A stretch of DNA of 64,000 nucleotides from Lachnospira sp. Lineage in GTDB: Bacteria; Bacillota; Clostridia; Lachnospirales; Lachnospiraceae. The notes beneath the pieces were generated by a model, which saw only the letters and a program-made list of their open reading frames with translations, was not told the DNA's origin and ran no database searches. Each line of letters begins with the position of its first letter. The stretch's first letter is position 1. This document shows, in pieces, positions 1-9,288 of this stretch. A program made the position numbers and the translations under genes. The stretch covers positions 1-64,000 of the forward strand of contig JAGATQ010000057.1 of the NCBI GenBank assembly GCA_017621205.1, given 5' to 3'.

Positions 1-321
1 ATTGTATTTAAGAATATATCTGTACAAAAAAGTAAGAGAATTAATTTGAAGATAAGAAGCACCCGCATGCCCCAAAGCCCCATCGAGCTTCAATATTCCA
101 CCAGTAAGAAATTCACCAAGGGCAAGACAAAAACAAAGGTTATTAAGAGGGCAAAAAATACATCCGTAAAAAGATTCAAAAAGGTCACCATAAAGAACCT
201 CAAGAAAAACAAAATCTACTATATTCGTGCAAGGGTGAAGACCCAATATAACGGACAGACTTTTTATAGTAAATGGTCAAAGGTAACAAAGGTAAATATG
301 AAGGAGAAGAAAAACAGTTGA
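1..321 (+). CDS. C-terminal end of a secreted fibronectin-III-like surface protein (partial)
   Basis: The frame is open from the first base, so this is the 3' end of a longer gene whose start lies outside the window; the internal TTG at 46 is not needed as a start. The visible ~106 residues carry a typical clostridial FnIII ending: a QYSTSKKFTKGKTKT strand, an LKKNKIYYIRARVK strand and a FYSKWSKV terminal strand, all rich in lysine. Related domains close secreted proteins at 18.7 kb and 54.6 kb. Such domains are usually extracellular spacers or binding modules; the function of the full protein cannot be judged. No sorting signal is seen at the C-terminus. Confidence 0.7.
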   Translation: MVFKNISVQKSKRINLKIRSTRMPQSPIELQYSTSKKFTKGKTKTKVIKRAKNTSVKRFKKVTIKNLKKNKIYYIRARVKTQYNGQTFYSKWSKVTKVNMKEKKNS

Positions 322-414
322 AAACATACGATTGCCTCTTTTGTTTTCCCGTAAAATATGGTAACATCAGTAAGATTGATAGTTATAAAGCATAGTTTAC
401 GAGGAGGACTTGAT

Positions 415-1128
415 ATGAAAATGGTATCGTTAGAGCAGGAATTAAGCAGTACCAGTTATCCCGGAAGAGGAATTGTGATTGGCAAATCTGAGGATGGGAG
501 ATATGCGGTAACTGCTTATTTTATTATGGGAAGAAGTGAAAATAGCCGTAACCGTATTTTTGTTGAGGATGGTGAAGGTATTCGTACACAGGCATTTGAC
601 CCATCCAAATTAGAAGACCCTAGCTTGATTATTTATGCACCAGTACGGGTTTTGGGTAATAAAACAATTGTAACCAATGGTGACCAGACGGATACGATAT
701 TTGAGGGGATGGACAAGCAGTTGACCTTTGAGCAGTCACTTCGTTGTCGTGAATTTGAACCGGATGCACCGAATTACACACCGCGTATTTCCGGTATTAT
801 GCACATTGAAAATGGCGGCTATAATTTTGCTATGTCGATATTAAAGAGCAATAATGGTGACCCTGCCTCCTGCAACCGGTATACCTTTGCTTATGAGAAC
901 CCCAAGGCAGGAGAGGGACGTTTCATTCATACTTATATGGGAGATGGCAATCCACTGCCAACCTTTGAGGGAGAGCCGGCTGTCGTTGACATCATAGGGG
1001 ATATAGATACTTTCACGGATAAGGTATGGAATAGCCTTAATGAGGAGAACAAGGTATCTTTGTTTGTAAGGTATATTGATATTGCTACCGGCAAATACGA
1101 AAGCCGGATTGTAAATAAGAATCAGTAA
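415..1128 (+). CDS. IMP cyclohydrolase, PurO-like
   Basis: A 237-residue cytoplasmic protein that matches the stand-alone IMP cyclohydrolase family first known from archaea (PurO type), which closes the purine ring of FAICAR to give IMP. Family-like segments are YPGRGIVIG near residue 16, SRNRIF near residue 45 and NGDQTDTI near residue 90. The ATG at 415 follows GAGGAGG with good spacing; an in-frame ATG at 358 has no ribosome site. The next gene, 23 bases on, encodes the AICAR transformylase that supplies the substrate, so the pair forms a two-gene operon for the last two purine steps. The family call rests on motif resemblance and this partner. Confidence 0.85.
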   Translation: MKMVSLEQELSSTSYPGRGIVIGKSEDGRYAVTAYFIMGRSENSRNRIFVEDGEGIRTQAFDPSKLEDPSLIIYAPVRVLGNKTIVTNGDQTDTIFEGMDKQLTFEQSLRCREFEPDAPNYTPRISGIMHIENGGYNFAMSILKSNNGDPASCNRYTFAYENPKAGEGRFIHTYMGDGNPLPTFEGEPAVVDIIGDIDTFTDKVWNSLNEENKVSLFVRYIDIATGKYESRIVNKNQ

Positions 1129-1151
1129 AAAATACAAGGAGGAAAAATCAA

Positions 1152-2333
1152 ATGAACGAATTAGAATTAAAATATGGCTGTAACCCAAATCAGAAGCCTT
1201 CCCGTATTTACATGGAGGATGGAAGTGACCTTCCCATTACTGTTTTGAATGGAAAGCCGGGATATATTAATTTTCTGGATGCTTTTAATGGCTGGCAGCT
1301 GGTGAGTGAGCTTAAGAAAGCGACCGGACTTCCTGCGGCAACCTCATTTAAGCATGTAAGCCCTGCCGGAGCGGCTGTCGGGCTTCCTCTTTCTGAGGTT
1401 GAGGCTAAGATTTACTGGGTAGAGGATATGGGAGAGCTTAGCCCGCTAGCGAGTGCTTATGCGAGGGCAAGAGGAGCTGACCGTATGTCCTCCTTTGGTG
1501 ATTTTATTTCCTTGTCTGATGTGTGCGATGTGGCAACTGCCCGGTTGATTAAGCGGGAGGTATCTGATGGTGTGATTGCACCGGGATATGAGCCAGAGGC
1601 ATTGGAGATGTTAAAGGCGAAGAAGAATGGCAATTACAATGTCATTCAGATTGACCCTGCATATGTCCCTGCTCCGGTTGAGACGAAACAGGTTTATGGA
1701 ATTTCCTTTGAGCAGGGGAGAAATGAGCTGAATATTGATAAGGAATTTTTAAGTCAGAATATTGTGACGAAGAATAAAGATATTCCTGAGGCGGCACAGA
1801 TTGACCTGATGATTTCCCTGATTACCTTAAAATATACCCAGTCTAATTCCGTATGTTATGTCAAAGGTGGGCAGGCAATCGGTATTGGTGCAGGACAGCA
1901 GAGCCGGATTCATTGTACACGTCTTGCCGGACAGAAAGCAGACAACTGGTGGCTGCGCCAGAATCCAAAGGTGCTTAATCTTCCTTTCTTAGATTCTATT
2001 CGCCGTGCTGACAGAGACAATGCGATTGATTTATATATTGGAGAAGAATATATGGATGTGTTGGCTGACGGTGTATGGGAGAATACCTTTAAGGTGAAAC
2101 CGGAGGTATTTACCAGAGAAGAGAAGCGTGCATGGTTGGACCAGCTTACAGGAGTTTCCTTAGGCTCCGATGCATTTTTCCCCTTTGGTGACAATATAGA
2201 ACGGGCACATAAGAGTGGTGTTAACTATATTGCACAGCCGGGAGGCTCTGTCCGTGATGACAATGTAATTGCGACCTGTAATAAGTACAATATGGCGATG
2301 TGCTTTACTGGTATCCGCTTGTTCCATCATTAA
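1152..2333 (+). CDS. purH: AICAR formyltransferase (stand-alone PurH transformylase domain)
   Basis: This 393-residue protein transfers a formyl group from 10-formyl-tetrahydrofolate to AICAR, giving FAICAR. It begins with LKYGCNPNQ, the usual start of the transformylase half of PurH, and has the catalytic Lys-His pair in KHVSPAGA at residues 67-68. QPGGSVRDDNVI near the C-terminus is also typical. The N-terminal IMP cyclohydrolase domain of bifunctional PurH is absent and its job falls to the upstream gene. The ATG has an AAGGAGGAAAAATCA leader. A 13-bp hairpin downstream (2376-2419) probably ends the transcript. Confidence 0.9.
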   Translation: MNELELKYGCNPNQKPSRIYMEDGSDLPITVLNGKPGYINFLDAFNGWQLVSELKKATGLPAATSFKHVSPAGAAVGLPLSEVEAKIYWVEDMGELSPLASAYARARGADRMSSFGDFISLSDVCDVATARLIKREVSDGVIAPGYEPEALEMLKAKKNGNYNVIQIDPAYVPAPVETKQVYGISFEQGRNELNIDKEFLSQNIVTKNKDIPEAAQIDLMISLITLKYTQSNSVCYVKGGQAIGIGAGQQSRIHCTRLAGQKADNWWLRQNPKVLNLPFLDSIRRADRDNAIDLYIGEEYMDVLADGVWENTFKVKPEVFTREEKRAWLDQLTGVSLGSDAFFPFGDNIERAHKSGVNYIAQPGGSVRDDNVIATCNKYNMAMCFTGIRLFHH

Positions 2334-2375
2334 AATGGAACTTGTTTATCAAGTATTATATAGTTATGATGAATA

Positions 2376-2425
2376 GTAGATGATTACTGGATTTTTGCTA
2401 AATATTAGTAATCATCTACTTATTT
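2376..2425 (+). terminator. Stem-loop terminator after the purine gene pair
   Basis: GTAGATGATTACT (2376-2388) pairs perfectly with AGTAATCATCTAC (2407-2419), 13 bp around an 18-base loop, 43 bases after the purH stop. The T-rich tail (TTATTTATATT) is weak, so termination may be incomplete. Confidence 0.6.
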
Positions 2426-2505
2426 ATATTCTAAAGTATGAATTTTATGTGAATTTCTCTATTATATCTTGTGTTATTTATCAAAAAATAGTATTCTGAA
2501 ACAGT

Positions 2506-2521
2506 TAGTTAACATAGTTAA
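2506..2521 (+). promoter_or_regulatory. Possible operator upstream of the RND exporter
   Basis: TAGTTAA occurs twice with a 2-base gap (2506-2512 and 2515-2521) in the AT-rich leader of the exporter gene. A further imperfect hairpin follows at about 2538-2582 (AGCCA...CCCG / CGGG...TGGCT). These are the only structures seen in this 289-base gap apart from the terminator. No regulator gene lies next to the site, so binding by a MarR/TetR-like repressor is only a guess. Confidence 0.25.
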
Positions 2522-2622
2522 TGAATTAAGAAAAATTTGAGCCAGATAACCCGTAGAAAGAAGCGGGCAGTTCTGTTTGGCTTGTTACCCGCAGAAATAA
2601 ATTATAGAAAAGAGGAACCGAC

Positions 2623-5600
2623 ATGACGAAGCTTAGTGTAAAACGCCCCTTTTTGGTTTTTGTTGGCGTTATTATGGTAATAGTTCTTGGTGTTGTGGCA
2701 TTTACAAAGATGAAGACAGACCTGTTACCATCTATTAATATGCCCTATATTGAAGTGATTACAACTTATCCGGGAGCAGCTCCCGAAAAGGTAGAAAGTG
2801 ATGTTACCAATGTGTTGGAGAATTCACTAGGTACCGTAACGGGGGTGGAAAATGTGATTTCTTCCTCCGCAGAGAATTACAGCCTTATTTCGTTGGAATT
2901 TTCAGAAGATATGGATATGGATAGTGCCATGTCAAAGGTTTCCCGTGCAATTGAGGCACTAACTTTGCCGGATGGGGCTGCCAAACCGATTGTAATGGAG
3001 ATTTCTTCTGATATGATGGCAACCATGTATGTGGGTGTAACAAAGGAAAATATGGATATCTTTGATTTGACAGATTTTGTGGAGGATTCCATTATTCCCG
3101 AATTGAAACGACAGAATGGTGTCGCATCTGTTTCTAGTACAGGAGCGGTGACAAAATCTGTTGAAATCCGTCTGGATCAGGCTTTAATTGATGAGGTAAA
3201 TGATAAGATTCTCGCTAATGTCGATGATTCATTAGCAGATGCTAAAAAGAAGATAGATGACTCCAAAAAGAAGATAGCGGATGGTAAGAATCAGATTAAG
3301 AAAAATCAGAATAAGCTTGCCAAAGAGCAGGAGAAGCAGAGCTCAGAGCTTGCTAAGTTCTCTGCCCAGCTTAACAAGGCATTGGCGATGCAGACTGCCT
3401 ATGAGTCGCAGGTTAGCAGCCAGAAGGCACAGATTGCAGCGCTCAAGGCAGAGAAAAAGCAATATAAAAAAGCATACGATTCTCTGAATGCATCAATTAA
3501 GATGATTGCTGCGCAGGCTCCGGATAATCCAATGCTTCCTAAGAATATTGAAGAGGCAGCGGCGGATGATGCCAAGCTTGCAATGCTACAGACGGCACTG
3601 TCTGCGGCAGGGCAGGAGGAAGCGGCGAAGTCGATGACCAAGGAGACGCTTAACACATTAACCTATGGTGTGAATGTTCGTATTCCTGAAATTGATACAG
3701 AGCTTAAAAATGAGCAGACCAAGCTGGCGGCTTCTGAGGCAGTGTTGAAGCAGGTAAAGGCGACAGTAAAAAAGGCACAAGCCAATTATGAAAAGGTGGA
3801 GCAAGGCAAGATTACGGCTGCTGCTGCCTTTGGTTCTTCCAGTGCACAGTTAGCTGCGGCACAAAGCACGCTGGAGCAGAGTGAAGAACAGATAAAGGAT
3901 GCAGAAAAGTCTTATAAGGATTCTGCTAAAACAGCGAGAGAGAATGCCAATCTGGACACTCTGCTGGAGATGGATACACTGGCACAGCTTCTTTCTGCAC
4001 AGAACTTTGATATGCCGGCTGGTTACATATCGGATGATAATACTCAATATCTTTTAAAGGTTGGTGAGACCTATGATAGCTTTGATGAACTAAAGGATAC
4101 GGTTCTTTGTAAGGTAGATAAAGTAGGGGATGTTAAGCTTTCCGATGTAGCACAGGTGACCATGATTGATGATTCCAAGGAGAATTATGCAAGGATTAAT
4201 CAACAGGATGCAGTTGTGTTAGCTGTAATGAAATCAAGTACGGCATTTACCTCAGAAGTGTCTGATAATTGTAATGCTGCAATGGAAGATTTAAAGAAGC
4301 GGTATGATGGTCTTGACTTCCTTGCGGTTATGGATCAGGGAGATTACATTGACCTTATCGTCGATTCTGTATTAAGCAATTTGGTCTGGGGAGCAATATT
4401 GGCTATTTTTATTCTGCTGCTCTTTTTAAGAGATGTCAGACCAACCATTGTAATTGGCTTTTCGATTCCGCTTAGTGTATTGTTTGCCGTAGTTTTAATG
4501 TATTTTACGGATATTAATTTTAATATTATCTCGTTGTCGGGTCTGGCATTAGGAATTGGAATGCTGGTGGATAACTCCATTGTCTCGATAGAGAATATTT
4601 ACCGCTTGCGGGGGCTTGGTGTACCTGCTGCCAGAGCGGCGGTGCAGGGTGCCAAGCAGATTGCTGGTGCAATTGTAGCGTCTACATTAACTACGATATG
4701 TGTATTTTTGCCAATTTTATTTACCGATGGTTTGACAAGAGAGTTGATGATGGATATGTGTCTGACGATTGGGTACAGTCTGGTTGCCAGTCTGATTGTG
4801 GCACTTACAGTAGTGCCATCTATGTCAGCCACCTTGCTTCGAAACGATAAAATGAAGGAACATCGTTTGTTTGACCGCTTTGTACTTGGATATCAGAAGG
4901 TGCTTCGCTTTTGCCTGCGGCGGCGGTTTATCCCATTGGTGTTGGCGATTGCTTTACTAATTTTTTCTATTTGGCAGGTGCTTCGGATGGGTATTGTCAT
5001 CATGCCGGAGATGGGAAGTGAACAGATGTCTGTTTCTGTAACAATGCCAGAGGATACAGACAATGAAGAGGATGCAAAGGTTGCAGATGAGATTCTTGAT
5101 GAAATTAGTGCGATAAAGGGTGTCGACCAGGTTGGGGCGATGGCATCGAAGGGCTCCCTGTCGTTAATGGGTATTAGTGGTGTCGGCTCGGATACGATTA
5201 AAAATATTGACTATTATATCATGCTTGAGGAAGAGTATGGACATAAGACAGCCAGCCTTGCTAAGAAAATGAATAAAATATTAGAGAGTAAAGAGCTGGA
5301 AGACTTTAGTGTTTCAGAATCTAATATGGATATGTCCGCCATGCTTGCCAGTGGATTACAGGTTAAAATCATGGGAAATGATTTAGATAAGCTTCTTGAT
5401 ATCAGTGAGGATGTTATGGATTTGGTGGAAAAGGTAGAAGGCTTTGAGGAAATCAGTAACGGACAAGAGGATGGGGAGACACAGATTAGCATTGTAGTAG
5501 ACAAGAATAAAGCGGCCCGACTTGGGTTAACCGTTGCTCAAGTGTATCAGAAGCTTTCCGGTGCAGTTACTACGGAGAAGACGGCTACTACCTTAACGGT

Positions 5601-6465
5601 AGATAACCATGAGTACACCGTTAATATTGTAGATGAGAATGATACAGTTTCCATTGATAATGTATTGAATTATGAGTTTGAAACGACTAGCACGGATGAG
5701 GATGGAAAACAGGTAGAAGAGACGCACAAGCTTAAGGAATTTGCCTCTAAGAAGGAGGGAAGCTCGATGAATGCCATCGCCCGGGAGAACCAGTCCCGCT
5801 ATATTACAGTGAGTGCTGTTTCTAAAGAAGGCTACAATACTACCTTGCAGAGCCGGGAACTTAAAAAGCTTATTGACAAATACGAGACACCGGATGGTTA
5901 TAGTATTGAGATTGCCGGAGAGAGTGAGTCTACGGATGAGATTGTACAAAATATGCTATTAATGATGCTGCTTGGCTTTATTTTTATTTATTTGATAATG
6001 GTGGCACAGTTCCAGAGCCTGTTATCACCATTTATCGTTATATTTACGATTCCTTTAGCTTTTACCGGAGGGTTATTTGCTCTTTTGATTGCCAGAGAAC
6101 AGCTTTCCATGATGTCAATGATGGGATTTCTAATTCTGATGGGTGTCATTGTAAACAATGGTATCGTATTTGTTGATTATGTGAATCAGCTTCGGATTGC
6201 TGGAGCATCAAAGAAGGATGCGCTGGTGGAAGCTGGTGGAGCCAGAATGCGGCCAATTCTGATGACTGCATTAACGACCATTCTTGCGATGTCTGCCATG
6301 ATTTTTGGTGGAGGCATTGGTGCAGATATGGGGCGTGGAATGGCAATAGTTGTTGTAGGTGGTTTAATCTATGCAACAGTAATGACATTAATTATTGTTC
6401 CTGTGCTTTATGATATCATGTTTAGAAGAGAAGTAAGGGTAATTGATATCGGGGAAGAGGATTGA
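2623..6465 (+). CDS. RND-family efflux transporter with long coiled-coil insert
   Basis: A 1280-residue inner-membrane RND/HAE1-type exporter, driven by the proton gradient. It has a first membrane helix at about residues 12-30, a central bundle starting near residue 585 with the family helix ALGIGMLVDNSIVSIENIY (the acidic relay residue near 650), and a second bundle from about residue 1110. Between residues ~195 and ~465 the first extracellular loop carries a lysine/glutamate/alanine/glutamine-rich stretch that reads as two long antiparallel coiled-coil helices, absent from AcrB. No membrane-fusion or outer-membrane partner gene is adjacent, as expected in a single-membrane cell. The substrate is unknown. 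The gene stands alone between terminators. Confidence 0.88.
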   Translation: MTKLSVKRPFLVFVGVIMVIVLGVVAFTKMKTDLLPSINMPYIEVITTYPGAAPEKVESDVTNVLENSLGTVTGVENVISSSAENYSLISLEFSEDMDMDSAMSKVSRAIEALTLPDGAAKPIVMEISSDMMATMYVGVTKENMDIFDLTDFVEDSIIPELKRQNGVASVSSTGAVTKSVEIRLDQALIDEVNDKILANVDDSLADAKKKIDDSKKKIADGKNQIKKNQNKLAKEQEKQSSELAKFSAQLNKALAMQTAYESQVSSQKAQIAALKAEKKQYKKAYDSLNASIKMIAAQAPDNPMLPKNIEEAAADDAKLAMLQTALSAAGQEEAAKSMTKETLNTLTYGVNVRIPEIDTELKNEQTKLAASEAVLKQVKATVKKAQANYEKVEQGKITAAAAFGSSSAQLAAAQSTLEQSEEQIKDAEKSYKDSAKTARENANLDTLLEMDTLAQLLSAQNFDMPAGYISDDNTQYLLKVGETYDSFDELKDTVLCKVDKVGDVKLSDVAQVTMIDDSKENYARINQQDAVVLAVMKSSTAFTSEVSDNCNAAMEDLKKRYDGLDFLAVMDQGDYIDLIVDSVLSNLVWGAILAIFILLLFLRDVRPTIVIGFSIPLSVLFAVVLMYFTDINFNIISLSGLALGIGMLVDNSIVSIENIYRLRGLGVPAARAAVQGAKQIAGAIVASTLTTICVFLPILFTDGLTRELMMDMCLTIGYSLVASLIVALTVVPSMSATLLRNDKMKEHRLFDRFVLGYQKVLRFCLRRRFIPLVLAIALLIFSIWQVLRMGIVIMPEMGSEQMSVSVTMPEDTDNEEDAKVADEILDEISAIKGVDQVGAMASKGSLSLMGISGVGSDTIKNIDYYIMLEEEYGHKTASLAKKMNKILESKELEDFSVSESNMDMSAMLASGLQVKIMGNDLDKLLDISEDVMDLVEKVEGFEEISNGQEDGETQISIVVDKNKAARLGLTVAQVYQKLSGAVTTEKTATTLTVDNHEYTVNIVDENDTVSIDNVLNYEFETTSTDEDGKQVEETHKLKEFASKKEGSSMNAIARENQSRYITVSAVSKEGYNTTLQSRELKKLIDKYETPDGYSIEIAGESESTDEIVQNMLLMMLLGFIFIYLIMVAQFQSLLSPFIVIFTIPLAFTGGLFALLIAREQLSMMSMMGFLILMGVIVNNGIVFVDYVNQLRIAGASKKDALVEAGGARMRPILMTALTTILAMSAMIFGGGIGADMGRGMAIVVVGGLIYATVMTLIIVPVLYDIMFRREVRVIDIGEED

Positions 6466-6502
6466 GAATATATGGAATGACAAGATATGGTGTATATGAG
6501 AA

Positions 6503-6553
6503 GAAAACCACAAGAATATTAGAAGTTTTTCTAATATCTTGTGGTTTTTTTGC
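6503..6553 (+). terminator. Strong terminator after the RND exporter
   Basis: AAAACCACAAGAATATTAGAA pairs with the following TTCTAATATCTTGTGGTTT over about 20 bp with one mismatch, and ends in a run of seven T. It closes the exporter gene. Confidence 0.85.
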
Positions 6554-6668
6554 ATAAAACCAGAAGTTTCTTTATTAAGAAAGTAACAAAATTTAAGAAA
6601 TTGTATATTTTGCAAAACAAATGGAAAAAATTGTGATAAAATAGTTATTGAGAAAGGAGCAGAGATTC

Positions 6669-7169
6669 ATGTATAAGATTGATGACTTAGTGATGTACCG
6701 AAATATTGGTGTATGTAAGGTGACCGGAATCGTTGAGCGGGAAATTATAGATTCTGTGGGGGAATATTATACATTAAAACCGGTTCATGATGAAAGAAGT
6801 ACCATATTTGTGAATGTAGATAATAAACGTGTCATGATGCGTTATTTGTTATCGGCAGATGAAGTGAAAAATATTGTTGATGGATTGGATGAAATTGAGG
6901 AATACTCCTGTGACAATGACAGGGAACGGGATGCTCATCTGAAGGAATTGATTAATTCTGGTGATACGAAGAGCTGGGTACAGGCAATTAAGGGATTGTA
7001 CCGGAGAAAGATGGACCGCCAAAAGAAGGGCAAGGACTTGTCACAGCAGGAGGAGAGATTATTCCGGACTGCCGAGAAGCTGTTTTTTAGTGAGATATCC
7101 TGTACCTTAGGTATTCCGATGGAGCAGGTAGGAGATTATATTTCGGAGAAGCTGGAGGCAGTACAGTAA
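6669..7169 (+). CDS. CarD/CdnL-family transcription regulator
   Basis: A 166-residue cytoplasmic protein. The N-terminal ~60 residues (YKIDDLVMYRNIGVCKV, then YYTLKPVHDE) resemble the RNA-polymerase-interaction domain of CarD/CdnL and TRCF; the rest is a helical domain with basic patches (RRKMDRQKKGK). Family members bind the RNA polymerase beta subunit and affect open-complex stability at promoters. The ATG at 6669 follows AAAGGAGCAGAGATTC; the in-frame TTG at 6648 falls before this site. The gene is monocistronic, with a hairpin at 7250-7272 behind it. Which promoters it acts on is not shown here. Confidence 0.82.
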   Translation: MYKIDDLVMYRNIGVCKVTGIVEREIIDSVGEYYTLKPVHDERSTIFVNVDNKRVMMRYLLSADEVKNIVDGLDEIEEYSCDNDRERDAHLKELINSGDTKSWVQAIKGLYRRKMDRQKKGKDLSQQEERLFRTAEKLFFSEISCTLGIPMEQVGDYISEKLEAVQ

Positions 7170-7249
7170 GGTGTGCTTAGTTATATAGCAGATGCCTGAT
7201 AGTAACAGATAGAAGCCGTGTTATTTTGTTTTGGCTGTGTTAATAATTT

Positions 7250-7277
7250 TACCCCGCTGTTTTTGGCGGGGTATTTC
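7250..7277 (+). terminator. GC-rich hairpin after the CarD-like gene
   Basis: TACCCCGC (7250-7257) pairs with GCGGGGTA (7265-7272) around a T-rich loop, followed by TTTCATT. The tail is short in T, so it may be a weak terminator. Confidence 0.55.
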
Positions 7278-7308
7278 ATTGAAAAATATTGTGTAAAGGA
7301 TTATATTG

Positions 7309-7950
7309 ATGAAAAAAGGGATTATTTTTGATTTGGATGGAACATTATGGGATTCCTCTAAGGCTGTTGTTGATTCATGGAATGAGAAGATTAGCACCTT
7401 TGACGAGGATGTGGAGCTGATTACCTATGAACAGATGCAGGGATATATGGGAAAGCCGATGGATGAAATCGCTTTTGGGGTGTTTCATAAGCTTCCTAAG
7501 GAGCGGGCGTTGGAGCTTTTGAAGATATGTGAGCTCTATGAGAATGAGTATATCCGTCTGCATGGTGGCGTGCTTTATCCTCAATTGGAGAAGGTGCTTG
7601 CTGAATTACAGAAGAATTATTTTCTTGCGATAGTCAGTAACTGCCAGGTAGGGTATATTGAGGCATTTTTGGAACATCATCGGCTTGGTTCCTATTTTTC
7701 TGATACAGAGAATTATGGCAATACTTTACTAAGTAAGGCGGAAAATATTCGTCTGATTGTGGAGCGGAATCATCTTGAGCGGGCAGTCTATGTGGGTGAT
7801 ATCATGAGTGATTATCAGTCTACTATGGAGGCGGGGCTTCCCTTTATTCATGCTGCATACGGATTTGGAAGTGTTCCGGAAGGAACACCAAGTATTAGGC
7901 ATTTACAGGAGCTGCCTGACCGGGTGAGAGAGATTTTTGGCGAGGAGTAG
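7309..7950 (+). CDS. HAD-superfamily hydrolase, phosphoglycolate-phosphatase-like
   Basis: A 213-residue cytoplasmic phosphatase of the haloacid dehalogenase fold. Motif I is FDLDGTLWDSS with the nucleophile Asp8 and acid/base Asp10; motif II is IVSNCQ; motif III is the Lys in LSKAENI; motif IV is VGDIMSD. The helical cap lies between motif I and II, as in Gph-like enzymes. The ATG at 7309 is preceded by AAAGGATT; the TTG at 7306 is not needed. The substrate cannot be told from sequence. The next gene is convergent, 32 bases away. Confidence 0.85.
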   Translation: MKKGIIFDLDGTLWDSSKAVVDSWNEKISTFDEDVELITYEQMQGYMGKPMDEIAFGVFHKLPKERALELLKICELYENEYIRLHGGVLYPQLEKVLAELQKNYFLAIVSNCQVGYIEAFLEHHRLGSYFSDTENYGNTLLSKAENIRLIVERNHLERAVYVGDIMSDYQSTMEAGLPFIHAAYGFGSVPEGTPSIRHLQELPDRVREIFGEE

Positions 7951-7982
7951 AACGCTCCCCGGTAATGATTCTGGAGAAGATG

Positions 7983-9071
7983 CTAGACGAGATGGTACAG
8001 ATATTGCAGCAAGCTTTTAACATATTCGTGAAGCTGTTCCTTGCTGACGCTCTCTTCTTCAGTAATTTCAAAATATGTGTCCCGGTTCTTATAATCTGAC
8101 TTATAGTATGGTGTAATAATGACCTCTGGCTGTGGCAGAAATAGTCCCGTTTTACGACTATAACAGTTAGATGCCTTCGCCTGTGTACGGTATTGTTTAT
8201 CCACATACGCTGCAACACTTTTATGGATAGCGGTATCCTCGAGTGGAAGGTAGTAGTAATCTTTATAGTTGGAATAAAAGTACTTTAGTTCCCCTTGGTA
8301 TACTGGAACCTGTAATGTAGCAGTATGTTCGGCAGCAGTAAATAAAATACCGTTTCCCTCAATGGTAAGGGATTTTGGAAGAGAATGGGTAATATGTAGA
8401 GGGATAAGGACATCGTTCTTCCTAATGAAAAGCTCGGTTGCACTAAATGCACCATCGAATAATGCAATATAGTGTAGAATAGGAAGAATAAAGAGCATTC
8501 CCTTGATATCATCTGCATTGTGAAGCAGCAAAAGCTCTAATAGATGTTCCTCCTTTTTTTGTGTATATTCTTTGTAGACTGCAATCAATTCTCCCCCATC
8601 CTTGGTGTCCTTCCGGTCAATCTGAAGAAATTGTTCAATAGATTTCTGCTTTAATTGTGGGAGGTTTAAAAGTTTTTTTAACGGACGGATTTTTTTGTAG
8701 ATGTCAAAGCTATCCAAATAGGATAAAGTGTTGGGAATTCTATGCTGCTTGGCACAGGCTGTCAGATAAGGGATATCAAAGCCGTCCCCGTTATAATGAA
8801 TTAGTGTCCGGTAATTAGCAACAAAGGTAAAAAAATCGTTTAATAGCTCCTTTTCCTCTCCAACGGTTCCTGTTTCATTAAACCATTGAATACATTCAAA
8901 GACATTGGAATCGGCATTATAATATAATACACCGATTAAATAAAGCATAGAGGTAGTGGGAGAGAGTCCCGTTGTTTCAATATCTAAAAAAAGTGACTGC
9001 TCCGGCACAAGCTGAAAATAGGTTAATAATTCCCGGTTGTATGTAGCAGTAATTGTTTCTGTTCGTTTCAT
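7983..9071 (-). CDS. YprB-like ribonuclease H-fold exonuclease
   Basis: A 362-residue protein with a DEDD-type 3'-5' exonuclease fold. The acidic motifs are visible: FLDIETTG (Asp30, Glu32), HYNGDGFDIPYL near residue 95, and HNADDIKGML near residue 185. This matches the YprB/ribonuclease-H-like family. The C-terminal half is not recognised and is Tyr/Lys rich. The ATG at 9071 is preceded by AAAGGATGAATCT on the minus strand, so the 24-residue upstream extension is not used. It is divergent from ruvA and may share a DNA-repair theme, but whether the substrate is RNA or DNA is not known. Confidence 0.75.
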   Translation of the reverse strand: MKRTETITATYNRELLTYFQLVPEQSLFLDIETTGLSPTTSMLYLIGVLYYNADSNVFECIQWFNETGTVGEEKELLNDFFTFVANYRTLIHYNGDGFDIPYLTACAKQHRIPNTLSYLDSFDIYKKIRPLKKLLNLPQLKQKSIEQFLQIDRKDTKDGGELIAVYKEYTQKKEEHLLELLLLHNADDIKGMLFILPILHYIALFDGAFSATELFIRKNDVLIPLHITHSLPKSLTIEGNGILFTAAEHTATLQVPVYQGELKYFYSNYKDYYYLPLEDTAIHKSVAAYVDKQYRTQAKASNCYSRKTGLFLPQPEVIITPYYKSDYKNRDTYFEITEEESVSKEQLHEYVKSLLQYLYHLV

Positions 9072-9251
9072 AGATTCATCCTTTATCTGAGCATGTTTTT
9101 GATTATAAATTTTGCACATGGAAGATTGTAGTCCTCTTCGCATATCACCCTGTTATAGGCGAAGTTAGAATTACTAACACCATTCTACACTATTTCATAG
9201 AAAAATAAAAGAAAATGATGTAAAAAACTACCATACATAGCGGCTTTATGG

Positions 9252-9257
9252 TATAAT
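9252..9257 (+). promoter_or_regulatory. Extended -10 promoter element for ruvA
   Basis: TATAAT at 9252-9257 is preceded by TGG, making a TGnTATAAT extended -10, about 30 bases before the ruvA start. No convincing -35 is present at 17-bp spacing, which is acceptable for extended -10 promoters. Confidence 0.55.
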
Positions 9258-9288
9258 AGTACTATATCGTGTAATTTGGAGGCGCAGG

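Noticed and set aside
340..414. A purine riboswitch before the IMP cyclohydrolase gene.
   Set aside because: The leader is short and lacks the conserved aptamer elements; no three-way junction could be drawn.
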